Origin: Arcobacter ellisii | Lineage (GTDB): Bacteria; Campylobacterota; Campylobacteria; Campylobacterales; Arcobacteraceae | Assembly (NCBI RefSeq): GCF_003544915.1 | Contig: NZ_CP032097.1 | Coordinates: 1 to 64,000 of the forward strand | Direction of reading: 5' to 3' | DNA: 64,000 nucleotides | Shown: piece after piece, positions 29,271 to 37,461 of the stretch | Layout of the letters: each line of letters begins with the position of its first letter | Numbering within the stretch: position 1 is the first letter of the stretch | Program-made: the position numbers and the translations under genes | Notes under the pieces: generated by a model | What the model was told of the DNA's origin: nothing | The model's input: only the letters and a program-made list of their open reading frames with translations | Databases searched by the model: none

Positions 29271-29304
29271 ATTTTCCTCCTACCTTTTTTTAGACTTGTA
29301 ATAA

Positions 29305-29331
29305 AACCTTATCAAGCCAAGTGATAAGGTT
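29305..29331 (-). terminator. Hairpin between nifZ and the ferredoxin-like gene
   Basis: A 10-bp stem AACCTTATCA / TGATAAGGTT with a 7-base loop is followed on the minus strand by TTTTATT. It probably ends part of the nifX-nifZ transcript; I see no clear new promoter behind it, so partial read-through to the ferredoxin genes is expected. Confidence 0.6.
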
Positions 29332-29365
29332 CTTTAAACCCTTTCATTTGACTTGAGAAGAAATA

Positions 29366-29758
29366 CTATTTTGAGTAGTATTTCTCCCTATGTTTTCTCA
29401 TAAATTCTAACTCTTCTTGAACTTCATCTCTATAATCTTCCATTGCAAGTAGTTCATGTTCCCTACAACCTACAACTTCAATAAGTGCATTTACATCTAA
29501 AAAATGTACTTCATACACTCTAATTACTTGTAAAAATTCCCCAATAGATTTGATATATCCAATTGCCCCTTTTTGAACCATAACTGTTCCAATTGGTGCA
29601 TGAGGGTAAGTTCCATCATTTTTTACATCTTCAAGAAGTTGTACTTTTTGTCCTATACCAAATTTTGCAACTTCTTCATCTCTTCCTGAACGGTTCGCAG
29701 TTACGCTATCATGCAAAAAAGTATTTGCATCTACGATTTGTTTATGATCAACAGCCAC
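29366..29758 (-). CDS. nifZ: Nitrogenase maturation protein NifZ
   Basis: Chaperone-like factor for the second P-cluster of the MoFe protein. The NifZ domain is clear: FGIGQKVQLLEDVKNDGTYP, GTVMVQKGAIGYIKSIGEFLQ, and VYEVHFLDVNALIEVVGCREHELL. I place the start at the GTG 29758 because AGGAGG lies five bases before it; an in-frame ATG 11 codons upstream has no such site. This gives 130 residues and an 11-bp overlap with nifW, so the two are probably translationally coupled. The N-terminal 30 residues precede the conserved domain. Confidence 0.93.
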   Translation of the reverse strand: MAVDHKQIVDANTFLHDSVTANRSGRDEEVAKFGIGQKVQLLEDVKNDGTYPHAPIGTVMVQKGAIGYIKSIGEFLQVIRVYEVHFLDVNALIEVVGCREHELLAMEDYRDEVQEELEFMRKHREKYYSK

Positions 29759-30083
29759 AACTTCCTCCTGTAGATGATGAACTAGAACCACAAGAAGAAC
29801 AACCTTCTAGTTTCCCAGTTTCATACATATTCCAAACTTCAGCTGCACTTGGAGAGTGCCCAGTTTTGTAATCTCCATAAACTCTTAAAAGAGAAAATTT
29901 TAAAAATTCTAAAAGTTTATTCTCTTCTGAAATAGAATCTAAACCTTTTTTTATCAAACTTCCATACTCTTTCATCATATGAAATCTTTTTACATTTATT
30001 AACTTTTGGTCAAATTCAATACCAAAAAAGTTAAAGAAATCTTCCGTATCTCTTAATTTATAAAATTCTTCTACAGTTCCCAT
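29748..30083 (-). CDS. nifW: Nitrogenase stabilising/protective protein NifW
   Basis: NifW is associated with MoFe-protein maturation and with protection from oxygen. The 111 residues start EEFYKLRDTEDFFNFFGIEFDQKLINVKRFHMM, the family signature (shown in part by DTEDFFNFFGIEFDQ), and continue GHSPSAAEVWNMY. The end is unusual: residues 94-111, CSSCGSSSSSTGGSCGC, form a cysteine-serine-glycine tail that canonical NifW does not have. It follows nifF by 11 bp. Confidence 0.9.
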   Translation of the reverse strand: MGTVEEFYKLRDTEDFFNFFGIEFDQKLINVKRFHMMKEYGSLIKKGLDSISEENKLLEFLKFSLLRVYGDYKTGHSPSAAEVWNMYETGKLEGCSSCGSSSSSTGGSCGC

Positions 30084-30094
30084 AATTCATCCTT

Positions 30095-30616
30095 TTATAG
30101 GTCTAATTCGCCTTTTAATTGTTCTACCCAATTTTTAATTCTCTCTTTAGTTTTACCTTTTTCATTGTGGTCATCAATAGCTAAACCACATAGTTTTCCA
30201 TCCATTTCAGCTAAAGAAAACTCATATTTATATTCATCTTTATCCACAAATCCAACAGCAGTTGCTCCTAAATCTGTAAAAGTTTTATATAGTTTCCCTA
30301 ATGCTGAACAGAATTGTTCTCCATGTTTTACACTATCTCCTGCTCCAAAGAAAGCTACTGTTTTTCCAGATAAATCTGGCTTCTCATCTTGAAGTTCTAG
30401 TTGAACATCAACCCAAGAGAAATGAACATCTCCTTGTCCCCAAGTAGAACTTCCTATGAACAAAATGTCATAGTTTTGAAGTTGCTCTAAATCATCATAA
30501 TCTTCTTCCATATTTATTACGTCATCTTCATCTATTTCAAACTCTTTAGCTAATGCTTTAGCTACTTTCATAGATGTTCCACCAGCTGTTCCACAAAATA
30601 TTCCCATACTTGACAT
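30095..30616 (-). CDS. nifF: Flavodoxin, NifF type
   Basis: FMN electron carrier that reduces NifH. The 173 residues begin MSSMGIFCGTAGGTSMKVAKAL, the phosphate-binding loop, and have the flavin-contact loops GSSTWGQGDVHFSW and GAGDSVKHGEQFCSALGK. The length with the insert after residue 120 puts it in the long-chain class used by nitrogenase. It lies 10 bp after the NifX-associated gene and 11 bp before nifW, inside the nifX operon. Confidence 0.93.
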   Translation of the reverse strand: MSSMGIFCGTAGGTSMKVAKALAKEFEIDEDDVINMEEDYDDLEQLQNYDILFIGSSTWGQGDVHFSWVDVQLELQDEKPDLSGKTVAFFGAGDSVKHGEQFCSALGKLYKTFTDLGATAVGFVDKDEYKYEFSLAEMDGKLCGLAIDDHNEKGKTKERIKNWVEQLKGELDL

Positions 30617-30626
30617 TTCTCAATCC

Positions 30627-31058
30627 TTATACGTTTTTATATTTATTGTAAGTTTCTTGTGCGTTATTTAGGTATTTTTCACCCTCTTTTTCTAAATCCT
30701 CATAAGTTCTAAATGAGAATCTATGCGCATCTTTGAAGAATTTTTCACAAATAACGATTTTATCTGTGAAAACAACAACTCTTCCAAAACCTTCGTGACT
30801 CATCTCCATAACAACAGAACACATAATTCCTGTTAGTTTTTCAAAGGCAAGTGCAACAGCTTGATAGATAAGTCTTATATCTTTGATTTGCATCTCATCA
30901 ATATCAGCAATAATAGGGATATTTTTTAAATCCTCTTTTGTTTTGATATATTTCTCTTCTATTAAGTCTTTATCACTTTTATTTGCCCAAGTTCCAAATT
31001 GGTCTAAGGCTCTAATCTGACCAATTAATGTATCTATAAATAGTTTCTTAGCGTCCAT
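30627..31058 (-). CDS. NifX-associated nitrogen fixation protein (DUF269)
   Basis: A 143-residue protein of the family found directly after nifX in many diazotrophs (ORF5/ORF6 type). Recognisable segments are IRALDQFGTWANKSDKDLI, the region around RLIYQAVALAFEKLTG, and MEMSHEGFGRVVVFTDKIVI. The function is unknown but it is linked to FeMo-co work by constant linkage. Its ATG overlaps the nifX stop by one base (TAATG), a tight translational coupling. Confidence 0.92.
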   Translation of the reverse strand: MDAKKLFIDTLIGQIRALDQFGTWANKSDKDLIEEKYIKTKEDLKNIPIIADIDEMQIKDIRLIYQAVALAFEKLTGIMCSVVMEMSHEGFGRVVVFTDKIVICEKFFKDAHRFSFRTYEDLEKEGEKYLNNAQETYNKYKNV

Positions 31059-31453
31059 TATGCAGCCTTTTTTTCAATGATTTTTTTAATAAACGGAGGT
31101 GGATTTGTATTTAGCATAGTTGTTAGTTTTTTTATTTCTTCTTCAATTGAAACACTCTCCTTATATTTGATAGGAAAGATTCCACTATTTATAATTTTTG
31201 CAGCTGCAATTGCTCCAATATTTGTAAAATAAACAATATCTATATCTTTTAAAAGTTCAACAGTTTTATCTGTATCTTTATCTTCAATTTTTATGATTTC
31301 GCAAACGTTAGTAAGGTCTTTCCCTATTTCATAAACAGCAAATTGCTTAGCACTTCCAAAATGTGAATCAATATTTTCTAAATCGCTAGTTGCAAAGGCA
31401 ACTTTTAGATTACCAGTTGAGGGTTCATTTGATTTTATTTTAATGCTTTTCAT
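31058..31453 (-). CDS. nifX: FeMo-cofactor carrier NifX
   Basis: Carries NifB-co and other FeMo-co precursors between NifB and NifEN. The 131 residues contain one NifX/NafY domain: KVAFATSDLENIDSHFGSAKQFAVYEI, and VYFTNIGAIAAAKIINSGIFP, with the C-terminal NPPPFIKK motif. It is the first gene behind the sigma-54 promoter at 31488-31502 and heads the operon nifX-DUF269-nifF-nifW-nifZ. Two more NifX-like proteins are encoded at 37884-39611. Confidence 0.93.
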   Translation of the reverse strand: MKSIKIKSNEPSTGNLKVAFATSDLENIDSHFGSAKQFAVYEIGKDLTNVCEIIKIEDKDTDKTVELLKDIDIVYFTNIGAIAAAKIINSGIFPIKYKESVSIEEEIKKLTTMLNTNPPPFIKKIIEKKAA

Positions 31454-31487
31454 GTGACATCCTATATTTATATATAAAGAGCTATAT

Positions 31488-31502
31488 GCAATTAGTGTTC
31501 CA
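31488..31502 (-). promoter_or_regulatory. Sigma-54 promoter of the nifX operon
   Basis: The minus strand reads TGGAACACTAATTGC with GG and GC 10 bases apart. The predicted start near 31476 is 22 bp before nifX. It lies only 15 bp after the stop codon of the upstream SagB-type gene. Confidence 0.85.
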
Positions 31503-31516
31503 CAACTTTTTTTGTT

Positions 31517-32770
31517 TTATTTTCCTATTGTAAAAAGATAAAAAATATTGTTTGAAGTCTCTAAAAACTCTTTAGAAAGGTCGTCAAAATAGGCACCTAG
31601 ACCACTACAAGAGATATTTAGAAGAGTTGAACGAAGATATAAAATTTGTGAAATAAATCCACTTAAGATATATAAATAAAAAATATTTTCACTATTTTTT
31701 GAAGTAAAAAAGAGTGTAACTGCACTATCTCCTGAAAGTTTTTGATTTAAACCAAGTTTTGTTGCAATCTCCTTAAAATCGCCCTCTTTTTGAAGTTCTA
31801 CATTTTTGTAAAGACCTTTTTTCATCTCTTTAATATTGTTATTTATAAAATAAATCTCTATTTCATATTTTTGTGCAAATTCAAAAATATCTTTTGTAAT
31901 AAACAAAAACTCCTCTTTTGAAATCGGCTCTTTTTTAAAAGCTCTAATTGAACGGCGAGTATCTATCGCTTTTTGTAAATCCTCTTTTTTTATCCCTTTT
32001 AAGAACTCTATATTTGAAACAATAGGAAAATCATCTTTTAAAGAATTTTCATAAAACTCTTCGATAAACTTCTCTTTTAACTGGTAATCACAAGCGCATA
32101 CATTTACTATTTGAGTTCTTAGTTTTTTACACTCCAACTCTTTATGTATTTGAGTAAAAACAGAAGTATAAAAGGCTTCAAAATTATCAAATGAAAAATC
32201 TTCATTTAAACTCTTTTTATCAAAATTAAAATTTATATTAAAAGGTAAATTTTCAAGCTCTAAAGCAGCATAAATAGAACCCAAAAGATGACCACTGTCA
32301 AGTAAAATATATCTTATAGCTCTTTTTTCATATTTCCAAGCTGAACGAAAATAGGCATTACTTATTAAGAAGATGATTTTTTTTTGAGTTTTATCTTCAA
32401 AATAAAATTCAACTCCATCATTACTTAATTCATGGATTAAAGTGAGCCTATTTTCAAGTGCTTCATAGTGATAAATTCCATTTACTAAAGATTTTATTCC
32501 ACGAAGTTGAATATAAATTTCACTTGGATATAAACCACCAGCACTTGGATTTGCTCTTAAATCTACTTTCACATTTCCATAGGTTTTAGATGCTGTAATT
32601 TTCCCAATATTTTTGATAAATTTTAACTCTTCAAATTCATCTAAATCATAAGATAAAAAAAAAGTTGGGAATTTTTTAAAGGCTCTTGGTTGAGTTCTAT
32701 AATCTATAAAACTAGAGCCTGTTAGATATTTTTTTGCATTAATATCAGTTTTATCATAAAACTTTTGCAT
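31517..32770 (-). CDS. SagB-type tandem nitroreductase-fold protein
   Basis: A 417-residue protein with two nitroreductase-like halves. The N-terminal half has RANPSAGGLYPSEIYIQL and the segment YILLDSGHLLGSIYAALEL typical of SagB dehydrogenases, which use FMN. The second half starts DTRRSIRAFKKEPISKEEF near residue 270 and ends GLGAYFDDLSKEF-type FMN-fold motifs. SagB members oxidise azolines in peptide maturation, but no precursor peptide or cyclase is nearby. It overlaps the ankyrin gene by 17 bp and belongs to the nifEN operon. The substrate is unknown. Confidence 0.75.
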   Translation of the reverse strand: MQKFYDKTDINAKKYLTGSSFIDYRTQPRAFKKFPTFFLSYDLDEFEELKFIKNIGKITASKTYGNVKVDLRANPSAGGLYPSEIYIQLRGIKSLVNGIYHYEALENRLTLIHELSNDGVEFYFEDKTQKKIIFLISNAYFRSAWKYEKRAIRYILLDSGHLLGSIYAALELENLPFNINFNFDKKSLNEDFSFDNFEAFYTSVFTQIHKELECKKLRTQIVNVCACDYQLKEKFIEEFYENSLKDDFPIVSNIEFLKGIKKEDLQKAIDTRRSIRAFKKEPISKEEFLFITKDIFEFAQKYEIEIYFINNNIKEMKKGLYKNVELQKEGDFKEIATKLGLNQKLSGDSAVTLFFTSKNSENIFYLYILSGFISQILYLRSTLLNISCSGLGAYFDDLSKEFLETSNNIFYLFTIGK

Positions 32771-33197
32771 TTCTTAATAGTCTTACGATATTAGAAGTAA
32801 CCGCCAAATCAATTGCTTTAAAACCATCTAAACTTTTTAACTCTTTATTTGCACCATAATCCAAAAGAAGTTCTACAAATCTCTCTTTTCCTGCACTTGC
32901 ACAATACATCAAGGCAGTTACATTATTTACATTTTGTGAATCTATATCAATTCCTGCTTTTATCAAAGCTTCAAAACACTCATAAGAGTTTGCAAAACAT
33001 GAGTTCCAAAGTGCAGAATTTCCATCAACATTTTTGATGTTTAAATCAACTCCTAAAGATAAAAGTTCATTTACTAACTCTATTTTTCCTTCACGACAGG
33101 CTTTCATAAGAGCAGAGTTTCCATATTTTCCAACACTATTTAAGTTTGTTAAATCATACTCATTCTCTTCTAACCATTTTTTTAATTCACTTGTCAT
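32754..33197 (-). CDS. Ankyrin repeat protein in the nifEN operon
   Basis: A 147-residue protein with about three ankyrin repeats: GNSALMKACREGKIELVNELLSLGVDLNIKN, GNSALWNSCFANSYECFEALIKAGIDIDSQN and VTALMYCASAGKERFVELLLDYGANKELKS (each a single 33-residue unit; first residues shown by GNSALM, GNSALW and VTALMY). The start is taken at the ATG 33197, one base after the preceding stop; a GTG three codons upstream is the alternative. It overlaps the SagB gene by 17 bp. Ankyrin proteins bind partner proteins; a Nif partner is inference. Confidence 0.8.
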   Translation of the reverse strand: MTSELKKWLEENEYDLTNLNSVGKYGNSALMKACREGKIELVNELLSLGVDLNIKNVDGNSALWNSCFANSYECFEALIKAGIDIDSQNVNNVTALMYCASAGKERFVELLLDYGANKELKSLDGFKAIDLAVTSNIVRLLRNAKVL

Positions 33198-33198
33198 T

Positions 33199-33720
33199 TT
33201 AAACACCCATCCAATTTTCGTGTGTGTGCCCTTTTGGTTTGAAGTTTACAACTTCATTTAAAGTAATAGAAAACTCTTCCATTTTAAAATCATCATCTAA
33301 ATCAGTTGGAATCTCTTTATATTTTATAACTCCCTCTTTATCAATCACAAAAATAGAGTTTGCAAGCATAGAGTCATTTATATTTACTCCAAATTTATTT
33401 GAAAAATCAACAAAGTCATTTGAGATAAAACTTCTATCTAAAGCAAACTTTTCAGCAACATCTTCAATAATCTCATTTGCACTTGAAGTGATGATATAAG
33501 GAAAAACTTTTCTTTTTGTGCTGTTTATTATTTGGTGTAAGTCAGAGTCGTATTTATTTACATCATTTAAAGTAATCATAACTTGAACAGAAGGTGCCAT
33601 AAGTCCAATCACTTTTACCTCATCATTTAACATTTTAACTCTAATTGCAGGTGCTTCACCCTCAACTTTTCTCTCTTTTTTACCTAAAGTGTAACTATTA
33701 TTTTTGTATGTGATTTCCAT
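33199..33720 (-). CDS. Tpx-like redoxin-fold protein without any cysteine (copy 2)
   Basis: A 173-residue protein with the Tpx outline: an N-terminal hairpin (MEITYKNNSYTLG), GEAPAIRV (Tpx GdxAPdF), VQVMITLNDVNKYDSDL where the peroxidatic Cys should be, FISNDFVDFSNKFGV (Tpx DxR-x-F-x-x-xYGV) and SIFVIDKEGVIKYKEI (Tpx AVFVLD-G-V-Y). It contains no cysteine at all, so it cannot be a thiol peroxidase. It lies between copy 3 (0 bp gap) and the ankyrin gene in the nifEN operon. Confidence 0.7.
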   Translation of the reverse strand: MEITYKNNSYTLGKKERKVEGEAPAIRVKMLNDEVKVIGLMAPSVQVMITLNDVNKYDSDLHQIINSTKRKVFPYIITSSANEIIEDVAEKFALDRSFISNDFVDFSNKFGVNINDSMLANSIFVIDKEGVIKYKEIPTDLDDDFKMEEFSITLNEVVNFKPKGHTHENWMGV

Positions 33721-34098
33721 TTATAAAATTTCCTTGTGTATTATTTGACAATCTTTATTTATCATCATTATTGACCTAACTAGATTGTTTTTTTCATCTT
33801 TTAGATTAAATGTTTTTGCAAAAGATGTAAAATCATTTGAGATATATGATTTATTTAGTTCATATTTTTGTGCTAACTCTTCTATCTCATTTTTTGAGCT
33901 TGAAGTTATGATAAAACACTCAATTTTGTCCTTTGAAAAATTTATGCTCTCTTTTAATTTTTCATTAAACTCTAAAATATTTGGTAAAGATAAAATAACT
34001 TGAGCTTGCAATTTTGGAAGACCAAGTAGTTTTGTACTTTCGTTTAACATTTTTATTGGTGTAATTGGAACTAATTGAAAATTTGGATTAATGCTCAT
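33721..34098 (-). CDS. Tpx-like redoxin-fold protein, shorter and without the peroxidatic cysteine (copy 3)
   Basis: A 125-residue relative of copy 2: KLQAQVILSLPNILEFNEKL replaces the Cys strand, YISNDFTSFAKTFNL matches the later helix and SIMMINKDCQIIHKEIL the last strand. It has two cysteines elsewhere (in IECFII and KDCQII) but none at the catalytic position, and it lacks the N-terminal hairpin. The ATG at 34098 is chosen because GGAG lies six bases upstream; this gives an 11-bp overlap with nifN. It may pair with copy 2. Confidence 0.6.
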   Translation of the reverse strand: MSINPNFQLVPITPIKMLNESTKLLGLPKLQAQVILSLPNILEFNEKLKESINFSKDKIECFIITSSSKNEIEELAQKYELNKSYISNDFTSFAKTFNLKDEKNNLVRSIMMINKDCQIIHKEIL

Positions 34099-35383
34099 GG
34101 TTAACTCCATATTTGTGATGATTTATCAAATTTGCCAATTCAAAAAGTAAATAAGCACTTCCTTCATATAAAACATCATTTTTAAGTTGATTTCCTAAAC
34201 CTTCAAAGTCAGGAAAACCTCTTAACATCAAAGCTTTTTTATGTTTTATAGTAAGTCTTTCCCCATGGAAATTTGATATTAATAGATCACTTTCTTGCAA
34301 AAATGATTCCACATCTTCAAAATCTCCAATTAAAAGATTTTCACATGGGATTTCATCTAATAAATCATTTCTATGAGTAGTAACTATAGCTTTTATAGTT
34401 GCACCTGCTTCAATAATCGTATTTGCAATACTTATTGCTTGGTCAGGTTCAAGAGCTAATATTACTTTTGAACTTCCTATTGCAAAGTGAGTATCCAAAA
34501 GTGCATCTTGTAATCTTTTTCTCCATCGAACAATACTAGGGTGTGGTTGAGAGATTTTTTTTAGATTACATAACATCTTATAAAATTTATCACTTTGTTC
34601 TAAACCACCTAAAGAGTCAAAATGAAATAGATTTATATTTGCATTTTTTTCAAGCATTTTTTGCCCAGCTTTTTGAACACTTTGACCAACTGTTATTACA
34701 AGATGAGAAGTAGCAAGTTTTTTAATATCTTCAACACTTATCCCTCCACTACTTAAAGCTCCTTGTTTTAAACCTAAGTGACCATCAAGTGATTCACTCA
34801 AATCTGGAAGTGCAAAAACTTCATATCCAAAAAGTGAAATAGTATCTTTGATTTTTTCTATTTCTATTGGTTTTAGATTTACATTTGGGATAATTAGTGC
34901 TTTATTTGTATCTATTTCACTATCTTTTTCAACAAGTTGATCAATAGTAGCTTCAACTGCTTTTGCAAAACCACTCTCAATTGAGCCTTCAAAATCAGGT
35001 GTATTTACGTAAACCATTAGTTGTTGGTCTTTTACAAGTAAAGTTGCACCTTTTATATCATCACCTTTTGTTTCAGTAAGTCCAGTTGTAAAAAGACCAA
35101 CTAAATCTGGTTTTACTTTTTTAGTAATATTTTTTATACTCTCACTAATAGCATAATCTCCACCATCAATAACAGCAGTTATGTCATTTACAGCTGTTGT
35201 TTGAACAGCAATTGGGTCATTAAAATGTCTTGTAAAAAATACTTTTGTAAATGAAGCACAACCTTGAGCTCCATGCATCAATGGCATACAGTTTTTTATT
35301 CCTAAAAAGAAGAGCATCGCTCCCATTGGCTGCGATAGTTTTATAGGGTTTAGTTGTAAAGGTTTTTTACTAATAGCTTCCAT
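34088..35383 (-). CDS. nifN: FeMo-co scaffold protein NifN
   Basis: Beta-like subunit of the NifEN scaffold where the NifB-co precursor is matured. The 431 residues follow NifK: NPIKLSQPMGAMLFFLGIKNCMPLMHGAQGCASFTKVFFTRHF (first cluster-region cysteine in GAQGCASF), then GLFTTGLTETKGDDI without the NifK catalytic cysteine. I place the start at the ATG 35383, one base after the nifE stop; a TTG upstream would overlap nifE. It overlaps the next Tpx-like gene by 11 bp. Confidence 0.95.
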   Translation of the reverse strand: MEAISKKPLQLNPIKLSQPMGAMLFFLGIKNCMPLMHGAQGCASFTKVFFTRHFNDPIAVQTTAVNDITAVIDGGDYAISESIKNITKKVKPDLVGLFTTGLTETKGDDIKGATLLVKDQQLMVYVNTPDFEGSIESGFAKAVEATIDQLVEKDSEIDTNKALIIPNVNLKPIEIEKIKDTISLFGYEVFALPDLSESLDGHLGLKQGALSSGGISVEDIKKLATSHLVITVGQSVQKAGQKMLEKNANINLFHFDSLGGLEQSDKFYKMLCNLKKISQPHPSIVRWRKRLQDALLDTHFAIGSSKVILALEPDQAISIANTIIEAGATIKAIVTTHRNDLLDEIPCENLLIGDFEDVESFLQESDLLISNFHGERLTIKHKKALMLRGFPDFEGLGNQLKNDVLYEGSAYLLFELANLINHHKYGVNHEH

Positions 35384-35384
35384 T

Positions 35385-36728
35385 TTAGTTATTCCCCCAA
35401 GGTTCAGGGTTCCCAACTATTTGGAATACTTTGTTATTAACTGCATTACAAACATCAATAGCAAGATTGATTAAACCACTATAAGCTCCATAACTTACTT
35501 TTTTCTCTTGGTTAACATCAACAAAAGCTACTTTTTTCTTAATAGCTGTATATAAACTTCTTCCACCTGCAAGTAAAATATCAATATTGTGTTCATCAAT
35601 TAATTTTGATTGTTCACTTGGGTCTTCCATAAGAATTTTTACATATTGAGCACAAATTTCTCTATCTTCTAATGTAGCTTTTTTTACACTTGTTGCAACT
35701 ACATCAATTCCTATATCTTGTAAAGCACTAGCAATTGACCAAGTTTTATTTCCACCTGTATTTAAAATTGCTTTTTTACCTTCAAGTATTTTTCTATATG
35801 GAACTAATGCTTCTTCAAGTTTTGCTTCTTCTTCAGCAATAACTGCTTCAGCACGTGCACTTAATGCTTCATCACCAAAAGCATTTACGATACTTCTAAT
35901 AGCATTTGTTGTATCTCGTTTTCCATAAAATGAGATAGAAATATATGGAATTTCATATTTTTCTTGCATTTTTCTTGTTAGACTTATTAGAGATTTTGCA
36001 CAAACAATTACATTTAGTTTTGCAGTGTGTGCCATTTGGATATTTTCAATTCTTCCATCACCTGCAAGTGTTGAAACAACTTTTATTCCAATTTTTTCTA
36101 AAATAGGAGTATACTGCCACATATCTCCAGTAACATTATATTCTCCAATTAGATTGATTCCAAAAGGATGAATCTCTTCTGGTTCTCTTGTACCAATTAG
36201 TTGATGAAGAACAGATTCTCCTCCAAGACGTGAGCCTAGATTTTTACCACCAACAAAACCTGGAGAGTGAATAACAACTACTGGAATACCATGTTTAGTC
36301 TGCATTCTTGCACAAGTATTATCCATATCATCACCAATCATTGCAGTTACGCAAGTTTCATATACGAATATACCTTTTGGATTTTTATGTTCAACTATAT
36401 AATCTATTGCTTCTTCTAGTTTTTTATCACCACCAAAGATTACATCATTTGTATTAACATCAGTTGTAAATCCTGTAACAGTGTTATTTTCGCCATGGTG
36501 AGAAGTTAAAGTTTGTCTTGTTTCCCAAGATGCTCCAATACAAGTTGCAGGAGAGTGAACTAAATGAACAACATCTGCAAAAGGGAATAACGCGATTTGA
36601 GCTCCCTCAAATGCACAACCTCCGCTAGTTGCTCCTGGTTTTGGTTTATCACATGATGATTTTTTTGTTTTATTATGAGAACATGCACTTTCGCTTAATA
36701 ATTCTTTGATTAATTTTTTATTTACCAT
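35385..36728 (-). CDS. nifE: FeMo-co scaffold protein NifE
   Basis: Alpha-like subunit of NifEN. The 447 residues show GGCAFEGAQIALFPFADVVHLVHSPATCIG-type cluster ligation (cysteines in TSGGCAFEG and SPATCIGASWE), VYETCVTAMIGDD for the third ligand, and the NifD-like barrel. The N-terminal 30 residues carry extra cysteines and lysines (ESACSHNKTKKSSCDKPK). It is the first gene behind the sigma-54 promoter at 36766-36780 and heads the operon nifE-nifN-tpx3-tpx2-ankyrin-sagB. Confidence 0.96.
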   Translation of the reverse strand: MVNKKLIKELLSESACSHNKTKKSSCDKPKPGATSGGCAFEGAQIALFPFADVVHLVHSPATCIGASWETRQTLTSHHGENNTVTGFTTDVNTNDVIFGGDKKLEEAIDYIVEHKNPKGIFVYETCVTAMIGDDMDNTCARMQTKHGIPVVVIHSPGFVGGKNLGSRLGGESVLHQLIGTREPEEIHPFGINLIGEYNVTGDMWQYTPILEKIGIKVVSTLAGDGRIENIQMAHTAKLNVIVCAKSLISLTRKMQEKYEIPYISISFYGKRDTTNAIRSIVNAFGDEALSARAEAVIAEEEAKLEEALVPYRKILEGKKAILNTGGNKTWSIASALQDIGIDVVATSVKKATLEDREICAQYVKILMEDPSEQSKLIDEHNIDILLAGGRSLYTAIKKKVAFVDVNQEKKVSYGAYSGLINLAIDVCNAVNNKVFQIVGNPEPWGNN

Positions 36729-36765
36729 AACGTCCTCTTTTGTTTTGGATTTTTTTATGATTTAT

Positions 36766-36780
36766 GCAAATTCTATTCCC
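36766..36780 (-). promoter_or_regulatory. Sigma-54 promoter of the nifE operon
   Basis: The minus strand reads GGGAATAGAATTTGC with GG and GC 10 bases apart. The start is predicted near 36754, 26 bp before nifE. Confidence 0.8.
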
Positions 36781-36792
36781 ATAAGAAATAAG

Positions 36793-36820
36793 TTCTAAAT
36801 GTCTGTTTAGACATTTAGAA
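36793..36820. terminator. Hairpin after the NADPH:quinone reductase-like gene
   Basis: A perfect 12-bp stem (TTCTAAATGTCT / AGACATTTAGAA) with a GTTT loop. It lies just past the stop codon of the 36830 gene and before the nifE promoter, so it insulates nifE from read-through. The following T-run is weak. Confidence 0.65.
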
Positions 36821-36829
36821 TTAAAAGAA

Positions 36830-37360
36830 TTATTTAGATAGTTGATTTATATATTCAACATAAGCTTTTGTGTATTTATTTAATGCTTCTTCTGTTAGTT
36901 TATATTCTGTTCCATAAGATATAAATGGTTTTTTATAGTCCATTTTTATGTAGTTTGCTGTACCTAAAAATGGAGAAAGAAACTCCTCAACACTTTTTTT
37001 ATCTTTACCAGTTTCACTAAATGCTTTTTCTTCTCCTCCACAACTAACAGCAACGGCAAAAGCTTTGTTTTCTAATTTATAATTAGCTGCATAAGCAAAA
37101 TCATATTCAAGAACAAGATCAAACCACTCTTTTAAAAGTGCTGGTGAACTAAACCAATACATTGGAAATTGAAAAACAATAACATCATGGTTTAACAACA
37201 ACTCTTGTTCTTTTTTTACATCTATTTTAAACTCTGGATAGTTTGTATATAAATTGTTTATAGTTACATTTTCTAAGTTACTAATTGCATTTATAAGTTT
37301 TTTATTTACAACGGAATTCTCAATATTTGGATGAACTAAATTTACTAATATTTTTTTCAT
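36830..37360 (-). CDS. NAD(P)H-dependent FMN oxidoreductase (KefF/MdaB family)
   Basis: A 176-residue flavodoxin-fold enzyme: MKKILVNLVHPNIENSVVNKK gives the flavin phosphate loop, VIVFQFPMYWFSSPALLKEWFDLVL is the family signature for quinone reductases of the KefF/MdaB/NQO type, and AVSCGGEEKAFSETG the second flavin loop. It reduces quinones or electrophiles. It is divergent from an HxlR regulator, a common pairing in which the regulator senses quinone or aldehyde stress. It is probably unrelated to nif and only located within the island. Confidence 0.85.
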   Translation of the reverse strand: MKKILVNLVHPNIENSVVNKKLINAISNLENVTINNLYTNYPEFKIDVKKEQELLLNHDVIVFQFPMYWFSSPALLKEWFDLVLEYDFAYAANYKLENKAFAVAVSCGGEEKAFSETGKDKKSVEEFLSPFLGTANYIKMDYKKPFISYGTEYKLTEEALNKYTKAYVEYINQLSK

Positions 37361-37416
37361 TTTAAAGCCTTTTTTATAAATTTAATTGGATTATATATAA
37401 ATATAAAATAAAATGT

Positions 37417-37428
37417 AAGTATGTACTT
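37417..37428. promoter_or_regulatory. Candidate HxlR-type operator
   Basis: AAGTA, two bases, TACTT forms a short inverted repeat between the divergent reductase and HxlR genes. Regulators of this family bind GTA-TAC-type palindromes near their own promoter. The assignment is inference. Confidence 0.4.
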
Positions 37429-37461
37429 TTATGTAATATACTATCATTTAGGAAAGTGTCA

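Noticed and set aside
36797-36816. TGT...ACA element upstream of nifE as a NifA site
   Set aside because: The spacing is N8, not N10, and the bases belong to a perfect 12-bp hairpin that reads better as a terminator of the neighbouring gene.
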